Shown one piece after another: positions 56,606 through 64,000 of a stretch of DNA of 64,000 nucleotides. Within the stretch, counting starts at the first letter, position 1, and every line of letters starts with the position of its first letter. Under the pieces are notes generated by a model. The model was given only the letters and a program-made list of their open reading frames with translations, did no database searches and had not been told where the DNA came from. This stretch comes from Silicimonas sp. (GTDB lineage Bacteria; Pseudomonadota; Alphaproteobacteria; Rhodobacterales; Rhodobacteraceae), in assembly GCA_022824525.1 (NCBI GenBank), contig JAJDZT010000089.1:1-64000 (forward strand), given 5' to 3'. A program made the translations under genes and the position numbers.

Positions 56606-57187
56606 TCAGTATTCGAGGCGCAGCCGGTTGTCTGCGATTTCCAAGCGCTCGAAGCGGTTCAGGAAGCTCATGCCGAGAAGAGAGCCGCGCATTTCGCCGC
56701 CATTCACAGCAACGCGTACGTCGTCAAAAACCACCGGGCCGATGGCGACTTCATCCACAGTCGTGAACGCCGTTTTGACCGTGCCATTGGCCGTTCGCGC
56801 GGTTCCCAAGAATGCGAGTTCGTCAGGGTTCAGGCCGGCACGGCGTGCGTCATCGAGGCTCAGCACCATGTCAGTAGCGCCGGTATCAACGAGAAACTCA
56901 ACCGGTTCGCCATTGAGCCGCAGTGTCAGGCTGAAATGTCCGTCACCTTGTCTCGGAACCTCTATGATACGCTCTTCAGAGATCACTGACTGACGGGGAA
57001 GCACGTCACGCCGAATATCATCCCAAAGCCCGTAGCCCGCGACGATTCCGACGAAGATCATGCCCCAGGCCATCGCCATGCGGGAGGTTTTTCCAAGGTT
57101 GCCCCGGTTTTCTGCAAGGAACCAGCCGACGACGGCTGCCCCGAGAAGAACGAGGTAAATCAGACGTGGAAGGTCTTGGCTATCCAT
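56606..57187 (-). CDS. Membrane-anchored retropepsin-like aspartic protease
   Basis: The 193-residue protein has two N-terminal membrane segments (about 9-24 and 39-56) and a clan-AA aspartic protease domain with the single catalytic motif FLVDTGATDMVLS (D101). Retropepsins work as dimers. Similar membrane-anchored enzymes (TIGR02281-like, PerP-like) occur across alphaproteobacteria. The active site is probably periplasmic. A small possible ORF overlaps its start by 8 nt. Confidence 0.88.
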   Translation of the reverse strand: MDSQDLPRLIYLVLLGAAVVGWFLAENRGNLGKTSRMAMAWGMIFVGIVAGYGLWDDIRRDVLPRQSVISEERIIEVPRQGDGHFSLTLRLNGEPVEFLVDTGATDMVLSLDDARRAGLNPDELAFLGTARTANGTVKTAFTTVDEVAIGPVVFDDVRVAVNGGEMRGSLLGMSFLNRFERLEIADNRLRLEY

Positions 57188-57359
57188 GCGCCATAGATAG
57201 GCGCGAATGCTCGATGCGGGAAGAGGGGCGGCTGGTGCGCGGAGGCATTTCGAATGTTTGGATCATGTTTTTCCGCCGTTTTTCAGTAACCCAAACATAG
57301 GTCACTGCTGCTGAAAACAACGGAAGAAGGGCGCCCCATGGGGCCAAGAACTCATACAT
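57180..57359 (-). CDS. Possible 59-residue single-TM protein
   Basis: A short frame encodes one hydrophobic segment (FLAPWGALLPLFSAAVTYVW) followed by a basic stop (VTEKRRKNM) and a polar tail. It overlaps the retropepsin-like gene by 8 nt. The start has no clear ribosome-binding site and the tail looks less protein-like, so this is a weak call. Confidence 0.33.
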   Translation of the reverse strand: MYEFLAPWGALLPLFSAAVTYVWVTEKRRKNMIQTFEMPPRTSRPSSRIEHSRLSMAHG

Positions 57360-57471
57360 ATCACAACTCACACAACACTTGCGAAAATGAATGTACGATG
57401 AATTTGCGGAAATTCTTAGACAAAACCGGAGCAATTGATGGGAAAGACTGTTCCGGTTTCGTCAACAAGGG

Positions 57472-58089
57472 TCATTTGTCTGGAGACACGAGGCCCAGAC
57501 CGCGCAAGTAAATCCCGATTCCGGTTTCAAGCAAATCTTCGGGTGGAAATGGGGATTTCGTTCCGGGGGCTCCGCGCGCGAAGAGTTCAACTACGCCGTG
57601 GCTCATCGCCCAGATGTGGGCAGAGAACATCTGCGCGGGTGGGCGCTTCTCTGGTGGAATATGCTCAGATAGCGCGCTTGCGGCCTTTTCCAGCACCGCG
57701 AACGACCGGTTGGCGACCTGCGCGAGTTCAGCCGTGCGGTTGATCGAGATCCCGCTTTCAAACATGGCGACGTAGTGGCCCGGATATTTGCGAGCGAATG
57801 CAAGGTAGGCCCGGCCCGTGGCCTCAAACGAAGCGAGCGACGACGGTTGCCCGGTTTCGAAAGCGTACTCCATCAGGTCAGCGAAGATTTCATAACCCTG
57901 GCGTGCTGCTTCGGCGATGAGGTCATCGCGGCCTTCGAAATGGCGGTAAACGGCCGCTGGCGTCACGCCAGCCTGTTTTGCTGCTTCCGAAAGCGTGAAT
58001 CCCGTCGGCCCCTTTTCCTCGATCAGTTCAAGGGCTGCGTCGACCAGAGCCTGTCGCAGATTACCGTGATGATAGCCGCGCTTAGGCAT
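57472..58089 (-). CDS. TetR-family transcriptional regulator
   Basis: The 205-residue regulator has the TetR HTH ([20 protein letters not shown], about residues 33-52) after [20 protein letters not shown] and an all-helical ligand-binding C-terminus. The start at 58089 overlaps the end of ppk2 by 8 nt, so it is translationally coupled to the polyphosphate kinase and may regulate it. Confidence 0.92.
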   Translation of the reverse strand: MPKRGYHHGNLRQALVDAALELIEEKGPTGFTLSEAAKQAGVTPAAVYRHFEGRDDLIAEAARQGYEIFADLMEYAFETGQPSSLASFEATGRAYLAFARKYPGHYVAMFESGISINRTAELAQVANRSFAVLEKAASALSEHIPPEKRPPAQMFSAHIWAMSHGVVELFARGAPGTKSPFPPEDLLETGIGIYLRGLGLVSPDK

Positions 58090-58945
58090 CCCAGATGTCC
58101 GGCCCGCCACAAATTTTCGGGTCAGGCGGCTCTAGCTCGCCCTTGCCCACATAGTCGATATCGCCAAGCACGCTCCGAATGGCTGCAAGTCGCGCGCGTT
58201 TCTTGTCGTCCGAACGGAGAACTGTCCAAGGCGCGTGTTCGGAATGCGATTTGTCGAAGGTTTCTTGGATTGCATCGCTATAGGCATCCCATTTCTTCAA
58301 GCCCTCGACGTCGATCCACGACAGTTTCCATTGCTTGAGCGGGTCGCGCTCTCGTTTAAGGAAGCGCCTGAGTTGCTCCGCGCGCCCCACGTTGAGCCAA
58401 AGCTTCTTGAGAATGATCCCCTCGTCGACGAGCATTTTCTCGAAGTCCGGGACCTGATTGAAAAAGTGGGCGCGTTGCGCGTCCGTACAGAAGCCGAAAA
58501 CGTGCTCGACAACGCCGCGATTGTACCAAGAGCGGTCGAAGAGGACGATCTCGCCTTCTGTTGGCAGGTGGTCGACATATCGCTGAAAATACCATTGCCC
58601 TGCTTCGCGGTCAGATGGCTTGGACAGGGCGACGACGCGGGCGACGCGTGGATTAAGGTTTTCCCGGAAGCGTTTGATTGTGCCACCTTTTCCAGCCGCA
58701 TCACGGCCTTCGAAAACCAGGGCGACTCGCTTGCCGGTTTCCTTGACGTCGGCCTGCATCCGAACAAGCTCCAGTTGCAGTTTCGCGATTTCATCTTCGT
58801 AGTCGTCTTTGTCCATTTCGGAAGCGTACGGATAGCTCTCCGAAAGGACGTCTTTCTTTCCAGCTGCCGCGATGGCATCGCGGATGTCGTCCGGCGCTTC
58901 GTTTTCGTGGAAGGACGAGATCGCGCCGTCGAAGGGTAGTCCCAT
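58082..58945 (-). CDS. ppk2: Polyphosphate kinase 2 (PPK2)
   Basis: The 287-residue PPK2-family enzyme transfers phosphate between polyphosphate and nucleotides. It shows Walker [17 protein letters not shown], the Walker B/lid region [14 protein letters not shown] and the [17 protein letters not shown] region. The length fits a single-domain PPK2. AAAGG precedes the ATG at 58945. It is coupled to a TetR-type gene; whether it makes ADP/GDP or NTPs cannot be decided from sequence. Confidence 0.92.
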   Translation of the reverse strand: MGLPFDGAISSFHENEAPDDIRDAIAAAGKKDVLSESYPYASEMDKDDYEDEIAKLQLELVRMQADVKETGKRVALVFEGRDAAGKGGTIKRFRENLNPRVARVVALSKPSDREAGQWYFQRYVDHLPTEGEIVLFDRSWYNRGVVEHVFGFCTDAQRAHFFNQVPDFEKMLVDEGIILKKLWLNVGRAEQLRRFLKRERDPLKQWKLSWIDVEGLKKWDAYSDAIQETFDKSHSEHAPWTVLRSDDKKRARLAAIRSVLGDIDYVGKGELEPPDPKICGGPDIWDA

Positions 58946-58991
58946 GTTTATCGCCTTTACTTTTCCGGATGAACGTAGGGATTGATGTTGC

Positions 58992-59966
58992 TCAACGCAA
59001 TCCAGCGCGCTTTGCAAGGCGATCAATGGCTTCAATGACGGGTTTTGGGGCCACATTGTGCGGTGAGTGTCCAATTCCGTCCAGCAAAGTCAGGCGGGCG
59101 TTGGGAAGCGTCTCCACAAGAGGTTCAGCATGCACTTCAGGTCGGACTGTCGTGTCTGCCGTTCCATGGAGCACTTCGACGGGTAAGGTCATGCTCGGAT
59201 ATCGGGATGACATCTCTACAAGGTTCGGGCGAAGCGATTTCACTTGCCGCGCATTTGCCCGAAACGTCTCGCTTCTGACGGCCAGCGGAACGGCCGCACC
59301 TTCGTAGTAGCCCGGATCGACAGGCGCAGGTTCGAAGACACCATCGAGAGCCGCCCGTGTACGATCTTCTCCCACATAAGCCGCGACAAGCGGACCGCCG
59401 AGAGCACCCCCGATGAGCGAACCGAAAACGCGATAATACCGGCGCAGGGGGCCGGGCCAAGGCATCGTGGCGCCGGAGACAATCACAACGCCCGCAGCCG
59501 GTTCTTCGAGAGCCCAGGCCATCGCGACCGCACCGCCATAGGAGTGACCAAGCACAATTGGGTTTTCGGCCCCCAGTTTGCGGGTCGCTTCCGCAAGCAG
59601 GCGCGCTTGTTCGATGGGCGTCTCCGCCTGTGTCGTGAATGCGCCGTTCAAATCGGGATGAACGCGGTCGGTATAGCCAAGTCCCGGGCGATCAACGGCA
59701 AATACCCGATAGCGGTCTGTGAGTTCCTCGGTGAACATGTACGTGAAGTCCATTGCGTTGCCGCCCGCACCGTGGATCAGAACAAGGTCAGGGCCTGTGC
59801 CTTCAACCACGACATGTACGCTGCGCCCTTCCAGTTCGACGATCTGGCCGACCGGTGGGTAGGACGCTTCGATTGATCGCTCTCGCTCAGAGGCGCGATA
59901 GACCGTCAATCCACCGAAGCCTAGAGCAATAACGCAGAAGGCCAAAAGTACCTTGGCAAGGATCAC
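58992..59966 (-). CDS. Membrane-anchored alpha/beta hydrolase
   Basis: The 324-residue product has an N-terminal hydrophobic segment ([18 protein letters not shown]) that anchors or exports it. The alpha/beta-hydrolase core has [12 protein letters not shown], the nucleophile elbow [10 protein letters not shown], the acid region [10 protein letters not shown] and the late histidine [11 protein letters not shown]. The GTG at 59966 with AAGGG upstream is chosen; longer upstream readings lack a site. The 261 bp beyond it to metA hold no gene I can support. Confidence 0.83.
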   Translation of the reverse strand: MILAKVLLAFCVIALGFGGLTVYRASERERSIEASYPPVGQIVELEGRSVHVVVEGTGPDLVLIHGAGGNAMDFTYMFTEELTDRYRVFAVDRPGLGYTDRVHPDLNGAFTTQAETPIEQARLLAEATRKLGAENPIVLGHSYGGAVAMAWALEEPAAGVVIVSGATMPWPGPLRRYYRVFGSLIGGALGGPLVAAYVGEDRTRAALDGVFEPAPVDPGYYEGAAVPLAVRSETFRANARQVKSLRPNLVEMSSRYPSMTLPVEVLHGTADTTVRPEVHAEPLVETLPNARLTLLDGIGHSPHNVAPKPVIEAIDRLAKRAGLR

Positions 59967-60227
59967 GGGAGCGCCCTTACGCCAAGTGCATTTCGGGACA
60001 GTGCATTCAACGCCTTCGTTGCTGCGTGGCACTTCGTTTCGGCAAACTGCCTTGTGTGTCGCTGCATTACTTCTAACCAAACAACGAATGTATCTCTCTG
60101 CCCGACTTAGACTGACGCTCACAAAGGTCCAACGTCACTCGCTGTATCGTGACAGGGACTTCAAGTTCCAGCGCCGCTCTCACCGATCGCAAGCCTGGTC
60201 GTTTCGGAACGAAGAACGTCCCGGCCG

Positions 60228-61163
60228 CTACTTTCTGAGATCGGTGCTTGATTGTCCGATCTGAGCCATTTCGTACGGTGTCGTCAGGTAGATTTCACTG
60301 ATCCAGTTGCCAAAAAGCAAATGAGCGTGGCTCCTCCAACGGTTTTGCGGCTCCCGACTGGGGTCGTTGTCCGGATAGTAGTTGATTGGCACGTTGATGG
60401 GCGTGCCGTTCGCGATGTCGCGGTCATACTCTTCCTTGAGAGTGCCGCTGTCGTATTCGAAATGATTGAAAATGTAGAGCGACCGATGCGTCTTGTCCTC
60501 CACAAGGCAAGGCCCCGTTTCGGGGCTTCCGAGGAGAGTAGTCAGACCTGCTGAGCGGATCTCATCTTCTTTCATCTCTGTCCAACGGCTCACGGGCGTG
60601 TAGCAGACATCCGAGAAACCGCGCAGAAACGGCGAAGCCGGGGCGAGATTGTCCTGTCGGAAACAGCCGAAAGACTTTGCGGGCAGGATGTGCTTTGCGA
60701 CACCGTGGAAGTGATACAACATCGCCATGCCGCCCCAGCAGATGCCGAAAGTGGAATGTACATGCGACTGGCTCCAGTCCATCACTTCTTTCAATTCATT
60801 CCAATAGGTTACCTCTTCGAACGGCAAATGTTCAATCGGCGCACCGGTGATGATGAGGCCGTCGAACTTCTCGTTCTTCACGTCCTGAAACGGGCGGTAG
60901 AACTCTGCCATGTGCTCGGCGGCTGTGTTCTTCGTCTCATGTTCGCTCATGCGAATGAGATGGAGTTCAATCTGAAGTGGGGTTGCTCCGATCAACCGGG
61001 CGAATTGGTTCTCGGTCTGGATCTTCTTGGGCATCAGATTCAGCAGCCCGATCTTGAGAGGCCGAATGTCCTGCTGACTGGCGGCGTCTTCTGGCATCAC
61101 CATCACACCTTCGCGCGTCAGGACGTCGAAGGCGGGGAGACTGGATGGGAGCTTGATAGGCAT
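60228..61163 (-). CDS. metA: Homoserine O-acyltransferase (MetA family, probably acetyl-CoA-using)
   Basis: MetA acylates homoserine, the first methionine-specific step. The 311-residue product has the GAT-like triad cysteine C142 (FGICWGG) and the later His-Glu (IFNHFEYD). Residue 111 is Glu ([12 protein letters not shown]). In studied MetA enzymes, Glu at this site goes with acetyl-CoA and Gly with succinyl-CoA, so homoserine O-acetyltransferase is likely. The leader upstream may fold into a pseudoknot. Confidence 0.93.
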   Translation of the reverse strand: MPIKLPSSLPAFDVLTREGVMVMPEDAASQQDIRPLKIGLLNLMPKKIQTENQFARLIGATPLQIELHLIRMSEHETKNTAAEHMAEFYRPFQDVKNEKFDGLIITGAPIEHLPFEEVTYWNELKEVMDWSQSHVHSTFGICWGGMAMLYHFHGVAKHILPAKSFGCFRQDNLAPASPFLRGFSDVCYTPVSRWTEMKEDEIRSAGLTTLLGSPETGPCLVEDKTHRSLYIFNHFEYDSGTLKEEYDRDIANGTPINVPINYYPDNDPSREPQNRWRSHAHLLFGNWISEIYLTTPYEMAQIGQSSTDLRK

Positions 61164-61211
61164 CGGTTCGGGCTTTCACGTTTGGACTTTGCAGATAGCG
61201 GTGAGGATTGC

Positions 61212-61248
61212 GTTACTCAAGAGGGCGCTGGTCTTGCCGTAACCTCTT
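61212..61248 (-). promoter_or_regulatory. Possible pseudoknot in the metA leader
   Basis: On the minus strand, AAGAG (61248-61244), GTTAC (61243-61239), CTCTT (61223-61219) and GTAAC (61216-61212) come in crossed order. They could form an H-type pseudoknot about 50 nt upstream of the metA start. It does not match the SAM-II consensus as I recall it. It is a candidate regulatory RNA element only. Confidence 0.35.
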
Positions 61249-61316
61249 CAAAAGGGGTGGTGTGGCCGGTCTTTTGAACCCGAAGGTCCTCCAAAGATCC
61301 GCTCAGGCGATCGGTG

Positions 61317-62174
61317 TTACGTCCGGAGAGCTTCGGCCACGACCTTTGTCAGGTCGGCCTCGTTCCGGACGCTCGACATTCGATCCGCAGGGATCGTCAA
61401 GCCCCACTTCTCGGCAATGGCTCTATACCGCGGCTGACGATGGGCGAGCGCACGTGCATACGTCCAACGAACAAACGCATCGGGATCAACCTTGTCAGGT
61501 GTATCTCCCGTATCCGCGAGGTAAGCGGTCCATGCGTTTTCAAGAAACTCGGATTGATAGCACATCGGTTTGGGCGCAGCGTCGAAACGCTCAACGAGTG
61601 ATTTTGTGTGAGCCTCCGATCCTTCGAGCCAGATCATCAGAACGTTCTCCGACAGCGTCGAAAGCACCGGATCGTTCGGATCATCGGGGTCAACGATCTC
61701 ACAGATCGAACCGGACGTGTCACAAATGAACTTGTCGTAGCCGTAAAGGGCCTTTGCGCGCGAGATGAAATGCGGGGTGTCAAGCATCGCCGCCGTTTCC
61801 GCTGCACGGTGCAATTCCTGTCTGCGCAGGTATTCTTCCCAAGGCAGGCCGCCCTTCGCCGGGTCGCCCGGTTTGCCGAGATACGTGGAAAGCGGCGCCA
61901 GATTGTCGAAGGTGATATTCGACTGAATCCAGACACTGTCGGACATCAGCAGTTCCCGCAGAAGAGGCACCTTCATGGCTTCGCGTTTGAAGTTGTCCGC
62001 GATGTGTTCGCCCATGTACCGCGTGCCAATGCGGTAATCGACCGAGTAGTGGAACCAGTTGCCGCTTCCCCGCAGGATGTTGGAGATGTGTGTCTTGCCA
62101 AGGCCTGACATGCCGAACAGCATGATACGCTTATCGGCGGCTGCCTCCCATTCAGCGGCGGAATTGTACAACAT
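61317..62174 (-). CDS. P-loop NTPase of unknown function
   Basis: The 285-residue cytoplasmic protein has a Walker A LFGMSGLGKT (about residues 20-29), a possible Walker B KFICDTSGSI and an aspartate-rich EIVDPDDPNDP. No clear family match comes to mind beyond general P-loop ATPase/kinase. The ATG at 62174 has GAGGA upstream; a GTG one codon earlier is possible. It lies 153 nt before metA on the same strand, so linkage to metA is uncertain. Confidence 0.72.
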   Translation of the reverse strand: MLYNSAAEWEAAADKRIMLFGMSGLGKTHISNILRGSGNWFHYSVDYRIGTRYMGEHIADNFKREAMKVPLLRELLMSDSVWIQSNITFDNLAPLSTYLGKPGDPAKGGLPWEEYLRRQELHRAAETAAMLDTPHFISRAKALYGYDKFICDTSGSICEIVDPDDPNDPVLSTLSENVLMIWLEGSEAHTKSLVERFDAAPKPMCYQSEFLENAWTAYLADTGDTPDKVDPDAFVRWTYARALAHRQPRYRAIAEKWGLTIPADRMSSVRNEADLTKVVAEALRT

Positions 62175-62226
62175 CACTGTCCTCGCTCGTCCCCGGAAAA
62201 GGAGGTACGGCGCGAGCGGCGCGGGG

Positions 62227-63132
62227 TCAATTCCCTCTGCGGAAAAGGCTCAGGATGCGGCCATCGAGGATCAGGAGGCCGAGAGCAAGTAATGCAAAGC
62301 CAGCGTAGGACGTTGGAGCGAGGGCTTCGTCTCTTGCCCAAGTCCCGAGGAGAATTGCGACGGGCGGGATCATAAGAGTGACGAGGAGAAGGTTGCCGGC
62401 GCCTGCAGCCGCCAAGATGCGATAATAAAGCAAGTACGCAAAAGCGGTAGCAGCCAGTGCGTAGTAGGCAATAGCGATCCAAGTGCCGGCATCGAGCGAC
62501 AGCGGAAGAGGGCCTTCGATGGCATGTGCAAGCGGCAGCATGATCAGGGTCGAACCTGTAAGCATGCCAGCAGCAGAGATTAGAGGAGGAACACCTTTTA
62601 GGTTGGCGCGGGCCCAACTGCCGGCGAAGGCGTAGCTGATTGTGCCGCCAACGACTGCCAGCTGTGCCATTGAGCGCAAGTCCAGCGCCTTCAAGTTCGC
62701 GAGGCCAATGGCTGTCGCGACACCGAGGAAGCCCAGGACCACGCCGGTCATCCGTTGCGCCGTCAGTCTTTCGTCCGGAAAGATGAGGGCCGCAACGAGG
62801 ACGCCCCAAATTGCCGTCGCCGCATTCAGAATGGCCGTCAAACCGGTTTCGATATGGAGCTGCCCCCAGGCCATCAGGCTGAAGGGAATAATGTTGTTAA
62901 GAAGTCCCATCACGAGGAACGCCACCCAGAGCCTCGGAGACCGAGGAAAGGCGTAACCTCTCGCGATGGCAACGATCCAAAGAAGCAATGCTGCCCAGAG
63001 AACACGGTGGGCGACAGAACTCAGAAATCCGATCTCATCCAGCGCCGTCCGTATGGCAAGAAATGACCCGCCCCAGATCAATGCGAGCAAGGCGAGTTCG
63101 AACCATACGCGTGGGGTGAGTGTGTTTGACAT
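62227..63132 (-). CDS. EamA/DMT-family transporter
   Basis: The 301-residue protein has ten membrane segments in two EamA repeats (LALLALIWGGSFLAIRTALD in the first, LAATAFAYLLYYRILAAAG in the second), as in RhaT/YdcZ-type drug/metabolite exporters. The substrate is unknown. It lies 52 nt before the P-loop gene on the same strand. Confidence 0.88.
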   Translation of the reverse strand: MSNTLTPRVWFELALLALIWGGSFLAIRTALDEIGFLSSVAHRVLWAALLLWIVAIARGYAFPRSPRLWVAFLVMGLLNNIIPFSLMAWGQLHIETGLTAILNAATAIWGVLVAALIFPDERLTAQRMTGVVLGFLGVATAIGLANLKALDLRSMAQLAVVGGTISYAFAGSWARANLKGVPPLISAAGMLTGSTLIMLPLAHAIEGPLPLSLDAGTWIAIAYYALAATAFAYLLYYRILAAAGAGNLLLVTLMIPPVAILLGTWARDEALAPTSYAGFALLALGLLILDGRILSLFRRGN

Positions 63133-63180
63133 GCCGGAGGTCTAGCGGAGGGCGTTTCATGCGGCGACCCGGAAAATGCG

Positions 63181-63213
63181 CAAAGAAAAAGCCCCGCACT
63201 ATGGCGGGGCCTT
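63181..63213 (-). terminator. Rho-independent terminator after the FadL-type gene
   Basis: Read on the minus strand, a 7-bp stem (GCCCCGC/GCGGGGC) with a 6-nt loop is followed by TTTTTCTTT. It lies downstream of the outer-membrane-protein gene at the window edge. Confidence 0.88.
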
Positions 63214-63232
63214 TCCAATTCTTGAGCTTTGA

Positions 63233-64000
63233 TCAGAACGTCCAGCCGACGCGAAGACCCGCGGCAACAGCCGAGTTGTCTTCGAAGATGCCGCCGGGAA
63301 CAGCGAGACCCACACGAGTATCAGCGTCACCGATACCGGTGTAGCTGATACCACCTGTCACCTTCATGTTGTCCTTGCGATAGATTGCGCCAACGCCCAC
63401 GCGCCAGAACCCGTCCGTTGGGCCGAGGTTGCCGGTCGGGCTGCCGGTTGTGTCTTCGAACGCAACCGACCCCAAAACGGACCAGGTCTCGTTCAGGCGA
63501 CGGCCTACACCGAGAGTATAGGTGGTCCGGTCATCGTCGTAACTGACCAGCGATCCCCCGGGAAATGCCGGCGGAGCAATCTCGAAAGCCGTCCATTCCA
63601 CCCAGCGTACCGAGCCGAACAAGAGGGTGTCTTCCGCAATACCGGTCTGGAATTCGAGGTTTACCGACTGAGGTGTCTCGATCTCGGTCACCGTTGGCGT
63701 CGCACTTGTGCTTTCGGTCGTGTCCAGTTCATGGGTGATGGCGGAGTGATAGGTCAGGGCGACCCTGAGTGCGATTTCAGGCTTTTCGTAAGCAGCACCG
63801 ACAAGGTATCCCAGTTGGACGTCGCGTTCGCCAGACGCGGTATAGCCGGCGATGAATGGCGTGCTGACCTGCGCTTCCAGCGATTGTACCCGAAGACCGC
63901 CATAAACGCTGACATTCGAGGGCATGTTGTACTGAAGCACGCCAGTGAGCGCGTGCGTTTCCAATGTCGCCGTCGAACCGGCGGCGAAATAGCTGCCAGG
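63233..64000 (-). CDS. OmpP1/FadL-type outer-membrane transport protein (partial)
   Basis: Only the C-terminal part (about 255 residues) is in the window; the frame stays open to the right edge without an in-frame start. It shows the FadL beta-barrel pattern (LTGVLQYNMPSNVSVYGGLR, YEKPEIALRVALTYHS, SVAAGLRVGWTF) and ends with a C-terminal Phe, a common outer-membrane sorting signal. FadL-type barrels import long-chain fatty acids or other hydrophobic compounds. A strong terminator follows. Confidence 0.85.
   Translation of the reverse strand, partial: PGSYFAAGSTATLETHALTGVLQYNMPSNVSVYGGLRVQSLEAQVSTPFIAGYTASGERDVQLGYLVGAAYEKPEIALRVALTYHSAITHELDTTESTSATPTVTEIETPQSVNLEFQTGIAEDTLLFGSVRWVEWTAFEIAPPAFPGGSLVSYDDDRTTYTLGVGRRLNETWSVLGSVAFEDTTGSPTGNLGPTDGFWRVGVGAIYRKDNMKVTGGISYTGIGDADTRVGLAVPGGIFEDNSAVAAGLRVGWTF

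Noticed and set aside
59967..60227. Possible plus-strand gene of about 100 codons between the hydrolase and metA
   Set aside because: Composition is Arg/Ser-rich with no ribosome-binding site, and it runs into metA antisense. The gap most likely holds only promoter sequence.
61164..61316. SAM-II riboswitch call for the metA leader
   Set aside because: I could not match the conserved SAM-II core by eye, so only a possible pseudoknot is reported.

Overview
The window looks like chromosome of a marine Rhodobacterales (Roseobacter-group) alphaproteobacterium. The evidence is the high G+C, the dense short-spaced operons, and typical alphaproteobacterial families and clusters: DUF4167, YqiJ/YqiK flotillin, a PutP-type sensor kinase, a ScfR-type XRE regulator and the lptF-lptG-lptD-surA-pdxA-rsmA operon. 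No rRNA, tRNA, CRISPR array, insertion sequence or complete prophage was seen. The assignment is inferred from gene content; no database search was possible.

Layout. 0-1.5 kb: a secreted protein built largely of a (GGPD)n tract. 1.7-3.4 kb: ctaD. 3.6-5.8 kb: a PhyH-type Fe/2OG dioxygenase and an HD-domain protein in tandem, resembling the PhnY/PhnZ logic, then a convergent RraA-family gene. 5.9-8.4 kb: yqiJ-yqiK. 8.6-10.4 kb: an NHL-repeat protein, a secreted tail-collar-like protein and a small membrane protein. 10.5-17.7 kb: a branched-chain-amino-acid-type ABC transporter whose last cistron is acetyl-CoA synthetase (acs). 17.9-22.6 kb, divergent: an XRE/ScfR regulator, a stand-alone receiver, a two-TM protein and a CrbS/CbrA-like SLC5-STAC-histidine kinase. 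22.6-31.6 kb: mixed housekeeping and accessory genes (ltaE, ribF, maoC-like, prs, an isomerase, hydrolases, a NYN nuclease, a possible immunity protein). 31.6-34.8 kb: tpiA and a three-gene GT39/LAB_N/GT2 envelope-modification operon. 35-43.6 kb: erpA, a frameshifted glycerophosphodiesterase, sufT-like, tgt, an NIT-type chemoreceptor, mazG and an agmatinase-family gene. 43.7-55.9 kb: prfA-prmC, DUF4167, the LPS-transport/SurA/PdxA/RsmA operon, pepA-holC. 55.9-64 kb: marC-like, a retropepsin-like protease, tetR-ppk2, metA, an EamA exporter and a partial FadL-type porin.

The most interesting unit is 10.4-22.6 kb. The XRE regulator carries, between its HTH and its ScfR domain, a segment that aligns with the DHp (phospho-acceptor) domain of the kinase encoded three genes downstream, including the histidine. 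The response regulator of the operon is a bare receiver with no output domain. This suggests that the SLC5 kinase signals through the receiver to a DHp-containing DNA-binding protein. The divergent target would be an ABC transporter-acs operon, making this a possible acetate or short-chain acyl uptake and activation switch. This is inference from architecture. The second most interesting unit is the PhyH/HD-oxygenase pair at 3.6-5.1 kb.
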